A stretch of 64,000 nt of DNA from JANNBN01 sp031385545 (lineage in GTDB: Bacteria; Actinomycetota; Acidimicrobiia; Acidimicrobiales; JANYDT01): contig JANNBN010000129.1 of the NCBI GenBank assembly GCA_031385545.1, forward strand, positions 1 to 64,000. The letters are read 5' to 3'. Shown piece after piece: positions 48,190-56,891 of the stretch. Numbering within the stretch: position 1 is the stretch's first letter; each line of letters opens with the position of its first letter. The position numbers were made by a program, and so were the translations under genes. Below the pieces are notes generated by a model. The model worked only from the letters and a program-made list of their open reading frames with translations. It searched no databases and was not told the origin of the DNA.

Positions 48190-49419
48190 GTGTTTTCTGA
48201 GCGACCCCTGTCTGCGCGTCTGAGCGCCCGTGTACGGCGTCTCATCGTCCCCGCAAGCGTGAAATCCCCGGTGACGAGCCTTCTGGTTCTGTTGCCCCTC
48301 GCGTTGGGTGCCTGTGCGTCCGATGCACCGCAGGACGGGTTCCGCGATCCCGAGGGGCCAATCCCACGGGCTATCAACCGGGTTGCGCATCCAGCGTTCC
48401 TGATCGCCTACATACCGGTCCTGCTATTCGTCTATGGCGTCACCATGTACGCGATGGTCCGCTATCGGCGAAAAGACGTCGATCATGTCCCGACACAGGT
48501 TCACGGCAACAAGGTTGTCGAGATCGTTTCTGTCATCGGTGCGAGCGCACTGCTCTTCGGCTTGGGTGTTCCAGCGACGATGACCTATTTCGATGTCACC
48601 GAACAGAAGAACGACTGCATGCAGATCGCCGTCGTCGGCCATCAGTGGTGGTGGGAATACCGTTATCCCGCCGAGGGCACCAAGCTCGAAACGTCGTACC
48701 CGCGCGACATCCTTGACCCCACCGACGCCGAAGCAGCCAAGGCAGAAGGCCGCGAGCAGCGAAAGATCTTCGGCATCCCTCGCGACGACCGCCCGGTGGT
48801 GGTCAACGCCAACGAGTTGCACATCCCTGAGGGATGCAACGTGCGTCTGAACATCACCTCAATGGACGTGATGCACAACTACTGGGTGCCAAAGCTCGCC
48901 GGCAAGATCTATGCCATACCCGGCAAGATCAACCTTCTCAACGTCGAGGCCGACAGGGGCCTGGCCTCGCCCGGTAAGTCGCACTTCATCTACGGGCAGT
49001 GTGCCGAGTTCTGCGGTACCTCGCACGCCAACATGCGGTTCAAGGTTGTGGTGCAGACCAAGGCAGACTTCCAGGAGTGGCTGGCGTCTCAGGCTGCGCC
49101 GGCCAAGGCCGCACAAACCGACCTTCAGAAGAAGGGCGAGGCGCTGTTCGCCGGCGGCGCTGCGTGTTCCACCTGCCACTACCTCGACTCGTCAAAACAG
49201 TGGGACGTCACTGTTGATGCCGCCAAGATCGGTCCAAACCTCGCCCACGTCGGTAGCCGGCAGCACTTTGCCGGCGCTATCGCCCCGCTCGACGAGCGCA
49301 ATCTCACCGCCTGGCTGCGCAACCCGCAGGAGTTCAAGCCGGGTTCCAAGATGGTCATCCGTCAACTGAAGAACGACGAGATCGAGGCGCTTGTCGCCTA
49401 CGTCAAGTCCCTCAAATAG
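48190..49419 (+). CDS. ctaC: Cytochrome c oxidase subunit II with fused cytochrome c (caa3 type)
   Basis: 409 residues. A lipoprotein-type signal (LLVLLPLALGAC) gives a lipidated cysteine. Two helices follow (FLIAYIPVLLFVYGV and a second). The CuA domain shows VVGHQWWWEYRYP, MDVMHNYWVPKLAGK and the binuclear copper site YGQCAEFCGTSHANM. A linker leads to a class I cytochrome c domain with CSTCHY and an axial-ligand region near PGSKMVIRQL. Electrons would enter through this heme, pass to CuA and then to CtaD. The middle has a 25-residue insert (DPTDAEAAKAEGREQRK) absent from many relatives. The start is GTG 48190. Confidence 0.94.
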   Translation: MFSERPLSARLSARVRRLIVPASVKSPVTSLLVLLPLALGACASDAPQDGFRDPEGPIPRAINRVAHPAFLIAYIPVLLFVYGVTMYAMVRYRRKDVDHVPTQVHGNKVVEIVSVIGASALLFGLGVPATMTYFDVTEQKNDCMQIAVVGHQWWWEYRYPAEGTKLETSYPRDILDPTDAEAAKAEGREQRKIFGIPRDDRPVVVNANELHIPEGCNVRLNITSMDVMHNYWVPKLAGKIYAIPGKINLLNVEADRGLASPGKSHFIYGQCAEFCGTSHANMRFKVVVQTKADFQEWLASQAAPAKAAQTDLQKKGEALFAGGAACSTCHYLDSSKQWDVTVDAAKIGPNLAHVGSRQHFAGAIAPLDERNLTAWLRNPQEFKPGSKMVIRQLKNDEIEALVAYVKSLK

Positions 49420-49480
49420 TCCCCGCACGTCGTCAGTCACCCGAATTCACCAGAGCACGGTTTCGCAGGAGCATCTCGTC

Positions 49481-51466
49481 ATGGCACTCGTTCTCGAACC
49501 ACCAACCGGCATCAGCCCGGAAGGCGCCACAGCCAAGCCGGCCGGCCCCGGTCTGCTGAGCCGGCCCCTGGAGACCACCAGGGGCATCATGTCGTGGGTC
49601 ACCACGGTGGACCACAAGCGCCTTGGCATCATGTACGGCGTTGCGTCCATCTTGTGGTTCGTGATCGGCGGCATCGAGGCCCTCTTCATCCGCCTGCAGT
49701 TGGCGGTGCCGAACGGGTCGGTCATCGGCGCTGACACCTACAACCAGATGTTCACCATGCATGCCACCACCATGGTGTTCCTGGTGGTCATGCCGCTTTC
49801 GGCTGCGTTCTTCAACTATTTCCTGCCGCTGCAGATCGGTGCGCGCGACGTTGCCTTTCCTCGCATGAATGCCTTCTCGTGGTGGGGCTACTTCTTTGGT
49901 GGCATTTTCATGTATTCCAGCTACTTCCTCGGGGGCTTCCCCGACGGTGGCTGGTTCGGATACGCGCCGAACACGTCGACCACGTTCTCTCCTGGTCACG
50001 GCATCGACTTCTGGATCATCGGTCTCCAGATGCTTGGCATCGCGTCCACCGTGTCCGCCGTCAATTTCATCGTGACCGTGTTCAACATGCGGGCCCCTGG
50101 CATGACCCTGTTCCGCATGCCGGTGTTCGCCTGGATGACATTCGTGGCCAGTTTCCTGCTGCTCTTCGCGATGCCCATCATCACGGTGGCACTGTTCCTG
50201 CTCACCTTCGATCGTTCGTACGGTGCGAACTTCTTCAACGTCAGCCAGGGCGGCGAGCCCGTGCTGTGGCAGCACCTGTTCTGGCTGTTCGGCCACCCCG
50301 AGGTGTACATCCTCATCCTGCCCGCCATGGGTATCGTCTCCGAGGTCCTGCCGACCTTTGCCCGCAAGCCATTGTTCGGCTACCCGGTTGTGGTGTTCTC
50401 CGGTATCGCCATCGGGTTCATGGGCTGGGGCGTGTGGGCGCACCATATGTTCGCCGTCGGTCTCGGTTCAGTTGCGACGGCTGCCTTCGGCGTCAGCACG
50501 ATGTTCATCGCGGTGCCCACGGGTGTGAAGATCTTCAACTGGGTCGGCACCATTTGGGGCGGAGCGCTGCGGTTTACGACTGCAATGCTGTTCAGCGTCG
50601 GTTTCATCCTGACGTTCGTTATCGGCGGTCTGTCGGGTGTCACCCACTCCCTGGTCGCTTCCGATGCGCAGCAGACCGACACGTACTACATCGTCGCTCA
50701 CTTCCACTATGTGCTGTTCGGTGGCGCGCTCATGGGACTGTTCTCCGGTATCTACTACTGGTACCCCAAGATCTTCGGTCGCCTGCTCGACGAAAAGATC
50801 GGCAAGACCCACTGGTTCCTGATGTGGATCGGCACGCATCTCACGTTCGGCCCCATGCACGTAGTTGGGCTTCAGGGCCAGCCGCGTCGTATGTACCGTT
50901 ACGACACCGGCATGGGCTTTGACTTCTGGAACTTGGTCGAGACCATTGGCGCGTTCATCATTGCGTTGTCGCTACTCGTCTTCTTCTTCAACGTCATCGT
51001 GACGCACCGCAAGAAGGGCCAGGTCGTTCCCATCGATCCGTGGGACGCTCGCACCCTTGAATGGATGACCGATAACCCGCCGAAGCCACACAACTTTGAC
51101 ATCGTGCCAACCGTGCACAGCGTCGACGAGTTCTGGCATCGTAAGTACGCAGAAGAACCAGACACGCACCGCGTGAAGCGGGTTGCAACTGCCGAGCAGG
51201 TACTCGAGCACGACTACGTGGATCCGAAATCGATTCACATGCCGTCGCCCTCGTACTGGCCTCTCGCGCTTGGCTTCTCGCTGTTCGTGCTCGCCTACGG
51301 CGCCCTGTACGTCGCTGTACCCGTGATGATCCTCGGGGCAGCAATGGTGATCGGGTCAATGTTCGGGTGGGCTGTTGAGCCTTCGGCGGAACCACACGAC
51401 GACGATCATGATCACGGCACCGGCGGGTCCGACGCTCTCGCCCTCACCACCGGCGGATCCCACTGA
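49481..51466 (+). CDS. ctaD: Cytochrome c oxidase subunit I (aa3/caa3 catalytic subunit)
   Basis: 661 residues from ATG 49481, with AGGAG at 49467-49471. All active-site residues are present: His94 (FTMHATTM) and His409 for heme a, His407 (HFHYVLFGG) for heme a3, CuB histidines 272, 321 and 322 (GHPEVY and WAHHMF) and Tyr276. Twelve core helices are followed by an extra C-terminal domain with two helices after residue 580 (SPSYWPLALGFSLFVLAYG) and a His/Asp-rich tail. It is the proton-pumping oxygen reductase core and the reference for the pseudo-subunit upstream. Overlaps ctaE (TGATG). Confidence 0.97.
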   Translation: MALVLEPPTGISPEGATAKPAGPGLLSRPLETTRGIMSWVTTVDHKRLGIMYGVASILWFVIGGIEALFIRLQLAVPNGSVIGADTYNQMFTMHATTMVFLVVMPLSAAFFNYFLPLQIGARDVAFPRMNAFSWWGYFFGGIFMYSSYFLGGFPDGGWFGYAPNTSTTFSPGHGIDFWIIGLQMLGIASTVSAVNFIVTVFNMRAPGMTLFRMPVFAWMTFVASFLLLFAMPIITVALFLLTFDRSYGANFFNVSQGGEPVLWQHLFWLFGHPEVYILILPAMGIVSEVLPTFARKPLFGYPVVVFSGIAIGFMGWGVWAHHMFAVGLGSVATAAFGVSTMFIAVPTGVKIFNWVGTIWGGALRFTTAMLFSVGFILTFVIGGLSGVTHSLVASDAQQTDTYYIVAHFHYVLFGGALMGLFSGIYYWYPKIFGRLLDEKIGKTHWFLMWIGTHLTFGPMHVVGLQGQPRRMYRYDTGMGFDFWNLVETIGAFIIALSLLVFFFNVIVTHRKKGQVVPIDPWDARTLEWMTDNPPKPHNFDIVPTVHSVDEFWHRKYAEEPDTHRVKRVATAEQVLEHDYVDPKSIHMPSPSYWPLALGFSLFVLAYGALYVAVPVMILGAAMVIGSMFGWAVEPSAEPHDDDHDHGTGGSDALALTTGGSH

Positions 51467-52098
51467 TGAGCACAGCAGCAGTCCACGACGACGCAGCGCA
51501 CGACGACCACGCACTTGGCGGTCATGGCGCGCACGTCACCGCCACCGGCGTCTCCAACGAGAAGTTGGGCATGTGGGTCTTCCTCGGCTCCGAGTGCCTC
51601 TTGTTCGGTGCGCTCATCGCGACGTACCTCAACTACCGCGGCAAGTCCATCAACGGGCCGTACCCGAAGGATGTGTACAACATCCCGTTCACCTCGGCTT
51701 CCTCGTTCATCCTGCTCATGAGCTCGCTCACGATGGTGCTCGCGCTTTCTGCGGTCGGGCGCGGCGACGGCCGTCGTGGCCGTATCTGGCTCATCAGCAC
51801 GGCACTGCTCGGATCCATCTTCATCGGCGGCCAGATTTACGAGTTCCGTGACTTCTACCAGGCGAAGGGTCTCGGCCTGTCGACCAACTTGTTCGGTTCC
51901 AGCTTCTATGTGCTGACCGGCTTCCACGGCGTGCACGTCACGCTTGGCATCCTGATGCTGTTCTCGCTGGCGTTTCTGTCCTGGCGGGGGAAAATCACGA
52001 AAGCCAACAAGGAGACCGTCGAGATCATCGGTCTCTACTGGCACTTCGTCGACGTGATCTGGATCGTCATCTTCACCGTCGTCTACCTCATCAAGTAA
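51466..52098 (+). CDS. ctaE: Cytochrome c oxidase subunit III
   Basis: 210 residues, five helices. Family markers: KLGMWVFLGSECLLFGAL, the FGSSFYVLTGFHGVHVTLG segment (helix IV glutamate/histidine region) and LYWHFVDVIWIVIFTVVYL at the end. A 25-residue His/Ala-rich cytoplasmic N-terminus (HDDAAHDDHALGGHGAH) precedes the first helix. Subunit III stabilises the catalytic core and the proton-uptake path. The ATG overlaps the ctaD stop, so they are co-translated. Confidence 0.95.
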   Translation: MSTAAVHDDAAHDDHALGGHGAHVTATGVSNEKLGMWVFLGSECLLFGALIATYLNYRGKSINGPYPKDVYNIPFTSASSFILLMSSLTMVLALSAVGRGDGRRGRIWLISTALLGSIFIGGQIYEFRDFYQAKGLGLSTNLFGSSFYVLTGFHGVHVTLGILMLFSLAFLSWRGKITKANKETVEIIGLYWHFVDVIWIVIFTVVYLIK

Positions 52099-52122
52099 TC
52101 AAGTCAGCGAGTAAGACACCCC

Positions 52123-52590
52123 ATGGCATCCAACCGCTACGTCGAACCCGAGTACCACGGCCCGGCCCTCGACGCACATGACAAGCAGTACATCGGGGTC
52201 GGGTTCGGCCTCGCTGTCCTTACTGCTATCGAGGTCGGCCTGTACTTCATCGAGAAGGACGGGGGCATCTCCGGCGGGCAGAGCAGCTGGATGCTGCTGA
52301 TCCTCGCGTTCGTCAAGTTCGCCGTTGTCGCCGGTTTCTTCATGCACCTGAAGCTCGACAACCCGATCTTCAAGCGACTTTTCGTGATGGGGGCCATCTT
52401 GGCCGGCTTCTGTTACGTCGCCGTGCTCACCGCCTTCGGCGTGTTTCACAGGGCGTGGATCACCTGGCCTGCCTACCTCGGATTTGCCATCGTCGCGGCG
52501 GTGTTGGGATTGCGCGGTTCTCGGGGTGTTGGCGGCCATGATCACGGCCACGCTGATCACGACCACGCTGATCACGACCACGCTCACTGA
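52123..52590 (+). CDS. ctaF: Cytochrome c oxidase subunit IV with histidine-rich tail
   Basis: 155 residues, with three or four helices of the prokaryotic COX4 type (AVLTAIEVGLYFI, LLILAFVKFAVVAGFFMHLKLD). It begins 24 bp after ctaE. The last 17 residues are made of repeated His/Asp units, coded by a 15-bp tandem repeat (52546-52587), and could bind copper or zinc. Subunit IV is a small stabilising subunit; the tail may serve in metal delivery, which is inference. Confidence 0.88.
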   Translation: MASNRYVEPEYHGPALDAHDKQYIGVGFGLAVLTAIEVGLYFIEKDGGISGGQSSWMLLILAFVKFAVVAGFFMHLKLDNPIFKRLFVMGAILAGFCYVAVLTAFGVFHRAWITWPAYLGFAIVAAVLGLRGSRGVGGHDHGHADHDHADHDHAH

Positions 52591-52663
52591 CTCGGATCGC
52601 AGTTATCCCGTGCCGTGATGGCTAGGGGTTTGTGTTGTCCCACCAACCGTTCAAACTGGCACG

Positions 52664-53599
52664 GTGATGCACTCCATTCTCTCTGTTGCCGACCCCGGCC
52701 GTGCGTCACTTCCGTGGCGAGTGGAACCCAGCGTGTGGCTCGTGATGGGCGCTGTCATCACGTTCTTGTGGTGGGCCGTCACACGGGTCGGCCCTCGCCT
52801 TGTCGAACCCGGCCAGCCAGTCGTCACGTCGCGGCAGAAGCAGTGGCTGACTGCCGGGGTCGTGTCGATGTGGGTGTTTTCCGAGTACCCGATTCACGAC
52901 ATCAGCGAGAAGTACCTCTTCTCCGTGCACATGACACAGCACACGGTGTTCACGCTCGTCTCCAGCGCATGCTTCCTGATGGGTTCGCCGGACTGGCTGT
53001 GGCGATGGGTGATGTCGCACAGAGTCATTGCACAAGTTGCTCGTTTCTGCAGCAAGCCCATGGTTGCACTGCTGTTGTTCAATGCCTTGATTGCATACAC
53101 ACACCTCCCGGTGATCGTGCGGCTCTCCACGTCGAACGGGCTCTTTCACTTCGGCGTGCACACGGCACTGTTCGTGGCGTCGCTGTTCATGTGGGTGCCG
53201 GTCATCAATCGCACCGAGCTCCTTCCGAAGCTCAAAAAACCCACCAAGATGATCTATCTGTTTGCCCAGTCGCTGGTGCCAACTGTGCCGGCCTCGTTCC
53301 TGACCTTCGCCTCGAAGCCGATGTATAAGCACTACGCCGATGCGCCCCGACTGATCTCGGGCTTCGATGCGGTGAAAGACCAGCAAACTGCCGCGGTGAT
53401 CATGAAGTTGGGAGCCGGAACGTTCATCTGGTGCATCGTTGGTTATCTCTTCTATGCATGGTGGCAGGACAACGAAGCGGGGATCGCCGACGACAATATG
53501 CGTCCCATCCCGGCCGAGGGGATGGGCCAAGGAGTCCTGACCTGGGACCGCGTGCAGGTCGAACTGCAGCGTGCAGCTCCGGTCGATTCCCCCACGTAA
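52664..53599 (+). CDS. CtaG-like cytochrome oxidase copper chaperone/assembly protein (caa3_CtaG)
   Basis: 311 residues, seven or so helices. The start is GTG 52664 or ATG 52667. Conserved parts: SEYPIHDISEKYLFSVHMTQHTVF (with the histidines of the CtaG family), FSKP-like FCSKPMVALLLFNA, YTHLPVIVRLS, and the C-terminal domain with a Pro-rich end. The family (caa3_CtaG, Bacillus CtaG type) is needed to assemble caa3 oxidase, probably through CuB. It is the last gene of the locus; the ABC exporter genes that follow are convergent. Confidence 0.85.
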   Translation: MMHSILSVADPGRASLPWRVEPSVWLVMGAVITFLWWAVTRVGPRLVEPGQPVVTSRQKQWLTAGVVSMWVFSEYPIHDISEKYLFSVHMTQHTVFTLVSSACFLMGSPDWLWRWVMSHRVIAQVARFCSKPMVALLLFNALIAYTHLPVIVRLSTSNGLFHFGVHTALFVASLFMWVPVINRTELLPKLKKPTKMIYLFAQSLVPTVPASFLTFASKPMYKHYADAPRLISGFDAVKDQQTAAVIMKLGAGTFIWCIVGYLFYAWWQDNEAGIADDNMRPIPAEGMGQGVLTWDRVQVELQRAAPVDSPT

Positions 53600-53648
53600 T
53601 CAGCTCCGATGCGGTCGACCACGGCGCGCAAAACGCCGCAAGATCCGT

Positions 53649-54371
53649 TCATTCCCAGCGGAACCAGCGCATCGCAGCACTGACCGCGCCGATGGCCCAG
53701 ACCGCCAGCACAACCCACGCCCGGCCTGGGGCAGCACCAGCACCGAACGCGCTTCGTACCAACTCGGCGAGTGCCGTGGAGGGCAACAAACGTACGACAG
53801 TCCGAAATGTTGCCGGAAACCGGTCGAGCGGGACAACTATGCCGCTCACGAGGAGCAGCGCGATGTACAGCCCGTTCGCTGCAGCGAGCGTGGCCGTGGC
53901 CCGAAGTGTTCCTGCTATCAGCAGGCCGATTCCGGCGAACGCCACCGTTCCAAGCAGCAGCGCTGCGATGGCGGCCGGCCAACCGGAGTGGTCCGGCTTC
54001 CAGCCGAGAAGCAGCGCAGCACCGGAAAGTGTTGCCACTTGAATGATCTGTACGCAGACGATTGAAGCAATCTTGGCCGTGATCAACCGGGGACGGCCGA
54101 GGGGGGTTGTGCCGAGCCGTTTGAGAACGCCGTATTCCCGCTCGAACGCCGTGGCTATGGCTACGCCCGCCATCGCCATCGAAATAACTGCCAGCGCAAT
54201 GGTGGACGGCGCAAGAAATTGAACCGGCTCGTCGGTGCCGGTGTCGATGACCTTCACGACCGAGAAGAAGACGAGGAGTGACAGCGGGATGCCAAGCGTG
54301 AGCAGCACCGATTCGCCGCGGGTCAGCGTCATGCGGAGTTCGGCTGACAGCTGGGCCCATAACGACTTCAT
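53649..54371 (-). CDS. ABC-2 type exporter permease
   Basis: 240 residues, six helices. It opens with MKSLWAQLSAELRMTLTRGES, has the inner helix VISMAMAGVAIATAFEREYGV with the EREYGVLKRL coupling motif, and ends with LLPSTALAELVRSAFG and ARAWVVLAVWAIGA. This is the DrrB-like family of bacterial ABC-2 permeases exporting drugs or lipids. It starts 4 bases before the end of the ATPase gene (ATGA overlap). ATG 54371 is the start; a longer frame reads into the ATPase. Substrate unknown. Confidence 0.88.
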   Translation of the reverse strand: MKSLWAQLSAELRMTLTRGESVLLTLGIPLSLLVFFSVVKVIDTGTDEPVQFLAPSTIALAVISMAMAGVAIATAFEREYGVLKRLGTTPLGRPRLITAKIASIVCVQIIQVATLSGAALLLGWKPDHSGWPAAIAALLLGTVAFAGIGLLIAGTLRATATLAAANGLYIALLLVSGIVVPLDRFPATFRTVVRLLPSTALAELVRSAFGAGAAPGRAWVVLAVWAIGAVSAAMRWFRWE

Positions 54372-55333
54372 CGACGGCCCCGGCGTCTCGATACGGGTGG
54401 GCCACCCGAACTTGGGTCGGTGTCGGCGGTCAGGCGTAGGAACACATCTTCGAGGCGCTGTCTGCCGCCGCGAAGGTCGCCCAGCACAACGTCTTGGTCG
54501 GCCAGCCACGAGGTGATTGCTGCGATGTTTCGCGGCGATGGTTCGACAGCCACGACGTACTCGCCGGGCGTTGCCTCCGCCGTGCTCGCCCCGCCGACAG
54601 CGGCGCCAAGCAGTGCGACGTCAAGGCCGACGGGTGCACTGAAACGGATGTCGACATGAGTGCCTTGGCGCAGCGTGTCGGGTGACCCGGTGGCAACTAC
54701 CGAACCATGATCGATGATGATCACTTCGTCTGCGAGCCGCTCCGCCTCATCGAGTTGATGCGTGGTGAGAACGACGGTTGCGCCTTCTGTGCGAAGCGAT
54801 TCGATAACTCCCCATAGGGTTTGGCGGGCGGCAGGATCCATTCCCGCAGTCGGCTCGTCGAGGAATGCCACCTCGGGTCGGCCGACGAGGGCCATGCCGA
54901 GGGACAACCGCTGCTGCTCGCCACCGGAAAGCCGCCGCCATGGCGTCCGTGCGACGGACCGCAGCCCGACGAGATCGAGAACCTTGTTGTGATCGCGGGC
55001 GCGGTTCCCGTAGTAAGCCGCGAACAAGCGAAGGATTTGTTCCGGCCCCATCGACAGATACACACCGTTGCGTTGCAGCATCACGCCGATATGGGGAGCG
55101 AGTTGCCGGGCATCGGCAATCGGGTCGAGGCCCATCACCCGCACAGACCCGGAGGTGGGGCGTCTGTACCCCTCGAGTGCTTCGACCGTTGTGGTCTTGC
55201 CGGCACCGTTCGGGCCGAGGACAGCGAACACGCATCCGGAAGGCACTGAGAAGCTGATGTCGTTGACCGCCGGCCGATCCGCCCCGGGGTACTGCACCCG
55301 GAGATGGTTGACCTCAATCGCCGGCGCAGCCAT
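54368..55333 (-). CDS. ABC transporter ATP-binding protein (DrrA-like)
   Basis: 321 residues. Walker A is GPNGAGKTT, the Q-loop is IGVMLQRNGVY, the signature is RLSGGEQQRLSLGMALVGRPEVAFLDEPTAGMDP with Walker B (markers LSGGEQQ and FLDEPT), and TTHQLDEAERL is the H-loop. A 110-residue C-terminal extension holds the DrrA-type regulatory domain. With the permease it forms a complete half-transporter pair. It is divergent from serS over 161 bp that contains an 80-bp tandem repeat. Confidence 0.92.
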   Translation of the reverse strand: MAAPAIEVNHLRVQYPGADRPAVNDISFSVPSGCVFAVLGPNGAGKTTTVEALEGYRRPTSGSVRVMGLDPIADARQLAPHIGVMLQRNGVYLSMGPEQILRLFAAYYGNRARDHNKVLDLVGLRSVARTPWRRLSGGEQQRLSLGMALVGRPEVAFLDEPTAGMDPAARQTLWGVIESLRTEGATVVLTTHQLDEAERLADEVIIIDHGSVVATGSPDTLRQGTHVDIRFSAPVGLDVALLGAAVGGASTAEATPGEYVVAVEPSPRNIAAITSWLADQDVVLGDLRGGRQRLEDVFLRLTADTDPSSGGPPVSRRRGRR

Positions 55334-55390
55334 TGGGACCTAGCGTATCGGTGTTGCTCGTGAATCGAGAGCGAGAGCTGTCGAGCGATC

Positions 55391-55470
55391 AGCCGGGCAT
55401 AGCCGGGCATCAGCGGGCATCAGCGGGCATCAGCGGGCATTAGCGGGCATCAGCGGGCATCAGCGGGCGA
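55391..55470. repeat. Eight 10-bp tandem repeats before serS
   Basis: Eight successive 10-bp units fill 55391-55470. The consensus is CAGCGGGCAT; the first two read AGCCGGGCAT and the last CAGCGGGCGA. The array lies between the divergent ABC and serS start regions, 11 bp upstream of the serS -10 element. The 10-bp period matches one helical turn. Confidence 0.9.
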
Positions 55471-55480
55471 GGTGCGCCAC

Positions 55481-55486
55481 TAGCCT
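55481..55486 (+). promoter_or_regulatory. -10 element of serS
   Basis: TAGCCT lies eight bases before ATG 55495, immediately after the tandem repeats. Confidence 0.35.
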
Positions 55487-55494
55487 GGCAACCC

Positions 55495-56754
55495 ATGATC
55501 GACCTGAAACTGCTGCGAGACGATCCCGAGCGCGTGCGTCAGAGCCAGCGCGATCGCCGCGCCGATGTCACCGTGGTTGACGCGCTCCTCGCAGCTGATG
55601 CCGCGCACCGGGGCGCAACGGTTCGGTTCGATACGTTGCGCAACGCGCAGAAGTCCCTCGGCAAAGAAATTGCCCAGGCCAAGGGTGACGAGAAGCAGGT
55701 GAAGCTCGCTCACGCTGCCGACCTATCGGTTCAGGTCAAGTTGGCCGAGGCCGAGCAGACAGAGCTTGAGACGACCGTTCGCTCCTTGCACCTGAGCATC
55801 GAGAACCTGCTCGAAGCCGGAGCGCCCGTGGGCGGCGAGGCCGACTATGAGGTGGTCGAAACTGTCGGCACACTGCCCCAGTTCGACTTTGCGGTCCGTG
55901 ACCATATCGAACTCGGCGAACTTCTCGGAGCAATCGACACCGAGCGCGGAGCCAAAGTCAGCGGTGCGCGTTTCTATTACCTCACAGGCCCTGGTGCAAT
56001 GCTGGAGTTCGCGCTGATGCAGCACGCCATAACAAGTGCCGTGCGCAACGGGTTCACGCCGATGATCACCCCGGTGCTCGTCAAGCCCGAGGCCATGGCC
56101 GGCACCGGGTATCTCGGGGTGCACAGCGATGAGGTGTATCACCTCCCTGCTGACGACCTGTACCTGGTCGGAACCAGCGAGGTTCCGCTCGCGGCCTATC
56201 ACATGAACGAAATGCTCGACGGCGCCACCTTGCCGCGTCGGTACGCAGCGTTTTCGTCGTGTTTTCGCCGCGAAGCCGGAAGCTACGGAAAAGACACCCG
56301 AGGCATCATCAGGGTTCACCAGTTCGACAAGGTCGAAATGTTCTCGTTCTGCGACCCGGCCGACGCGCATAACGAGCACCTTCGTTTCCTGGGTTGGGAG
56401 AAAGAGTTCCTCGTGTCACTCGGACTTCATTTCCGCGTGATCGACACAGCGTCGGGCGACCTGGGTGCCAGTGCCGCGCGCAAGTTCGACTGCGAAGCGT
56501 GGCTCCCGAGCCAGCAGACGTTCCGTGAGGTGACCAGCACCTCGAACTGCACCGACTTCCAGGCCCGTCGACTGGGTATCCGGCTGAGAGACGACCACGG
56601 TACCCGGCCCATCGCCATGCTCAACGGCACGCTCTGCGCGATGGCGCGGATGGTGGTCATGGTGCTGGAGAACGGGCAACAGGCAGACGGGTCCGTGGTC
56701 GTGCCCGAGCCGCTTCGGGGGTTCATGGGTACCGATCGGATCAACCCGCGCTGA
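55495..56754 (+). CDS. serS: Seryl-tRNA synthetase
   Basis: 419 residues, the usual length. The first 105 residues form a coiled-coil tRNA-binding arm (LRDDPERVRQSQRDR, long charged helices). The class II catalytic core follows with motif 2 FSSCFRREAGSYGKDTRGIIRVHQF (key FRREAGS, GKDT) and motif 3 NGTLCAMARMVVMVLENGQ. It charges tRNA-Ser with serine. The N-terminus MIDLKLLRDDPERVR is standard. It stands alone between the ABC genes and the surface protein gene. Confidence 0.97.
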   Translation: MIDLKLLRDDPERVRQSQRDRRADVTVVDALLAADAAHRGATVRFDTLRNAQKSLGKEIAQAKGDEKQVKLAHAADLSVQVKLAEAEQTELETTVRSLHLSIENLLEAGAPVGGEADYEVVETVGTLPQFDFAVRDHIELGELLGAIDTERGAKVSGARFYYLTGPGAMLEFALMQHAITSAVRNGFTPMITPVLVKPEAMAGTGYLGVHSDEVYHLPADDLYLVGTSEVPLAAYHMNEMLDGATLPRRYAAFSSCFRREAGSYGKDTRGIIRVHQFDKVEMFSFCDPADAHNEHLRFLGWEKEFLVSLGLHFRVIDTASGDLGASAARKFDCEAWLPSQQTFREVTSTSNCTDFQARRLGIRLRDDHGTRPIAMLNGTLCAMARMVVMVLENGQQADGSVVVPEPLRGFMGTDRINPR

Positions 56755-56891
56755 TCCATCGGCCTGGCCGGTAGTTTCTGATACCAAGGGTTGGATTGCT
56801 CAGGGTCCGCCACTTGTGACCAGGCCGTCGTTAGCTTTGCGTTCGGTCTGAACGGGGCGCCGATCCCGGCTCAGTGGAGCAAGGAGCAACC

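Noticed and set aside
55391..55470. CRISPR or replication-origin iterons
   Set aside because: The 10-bp units have no spacers, and neither replication nor cas genes are nearby. A simple tandem repeat is enough.
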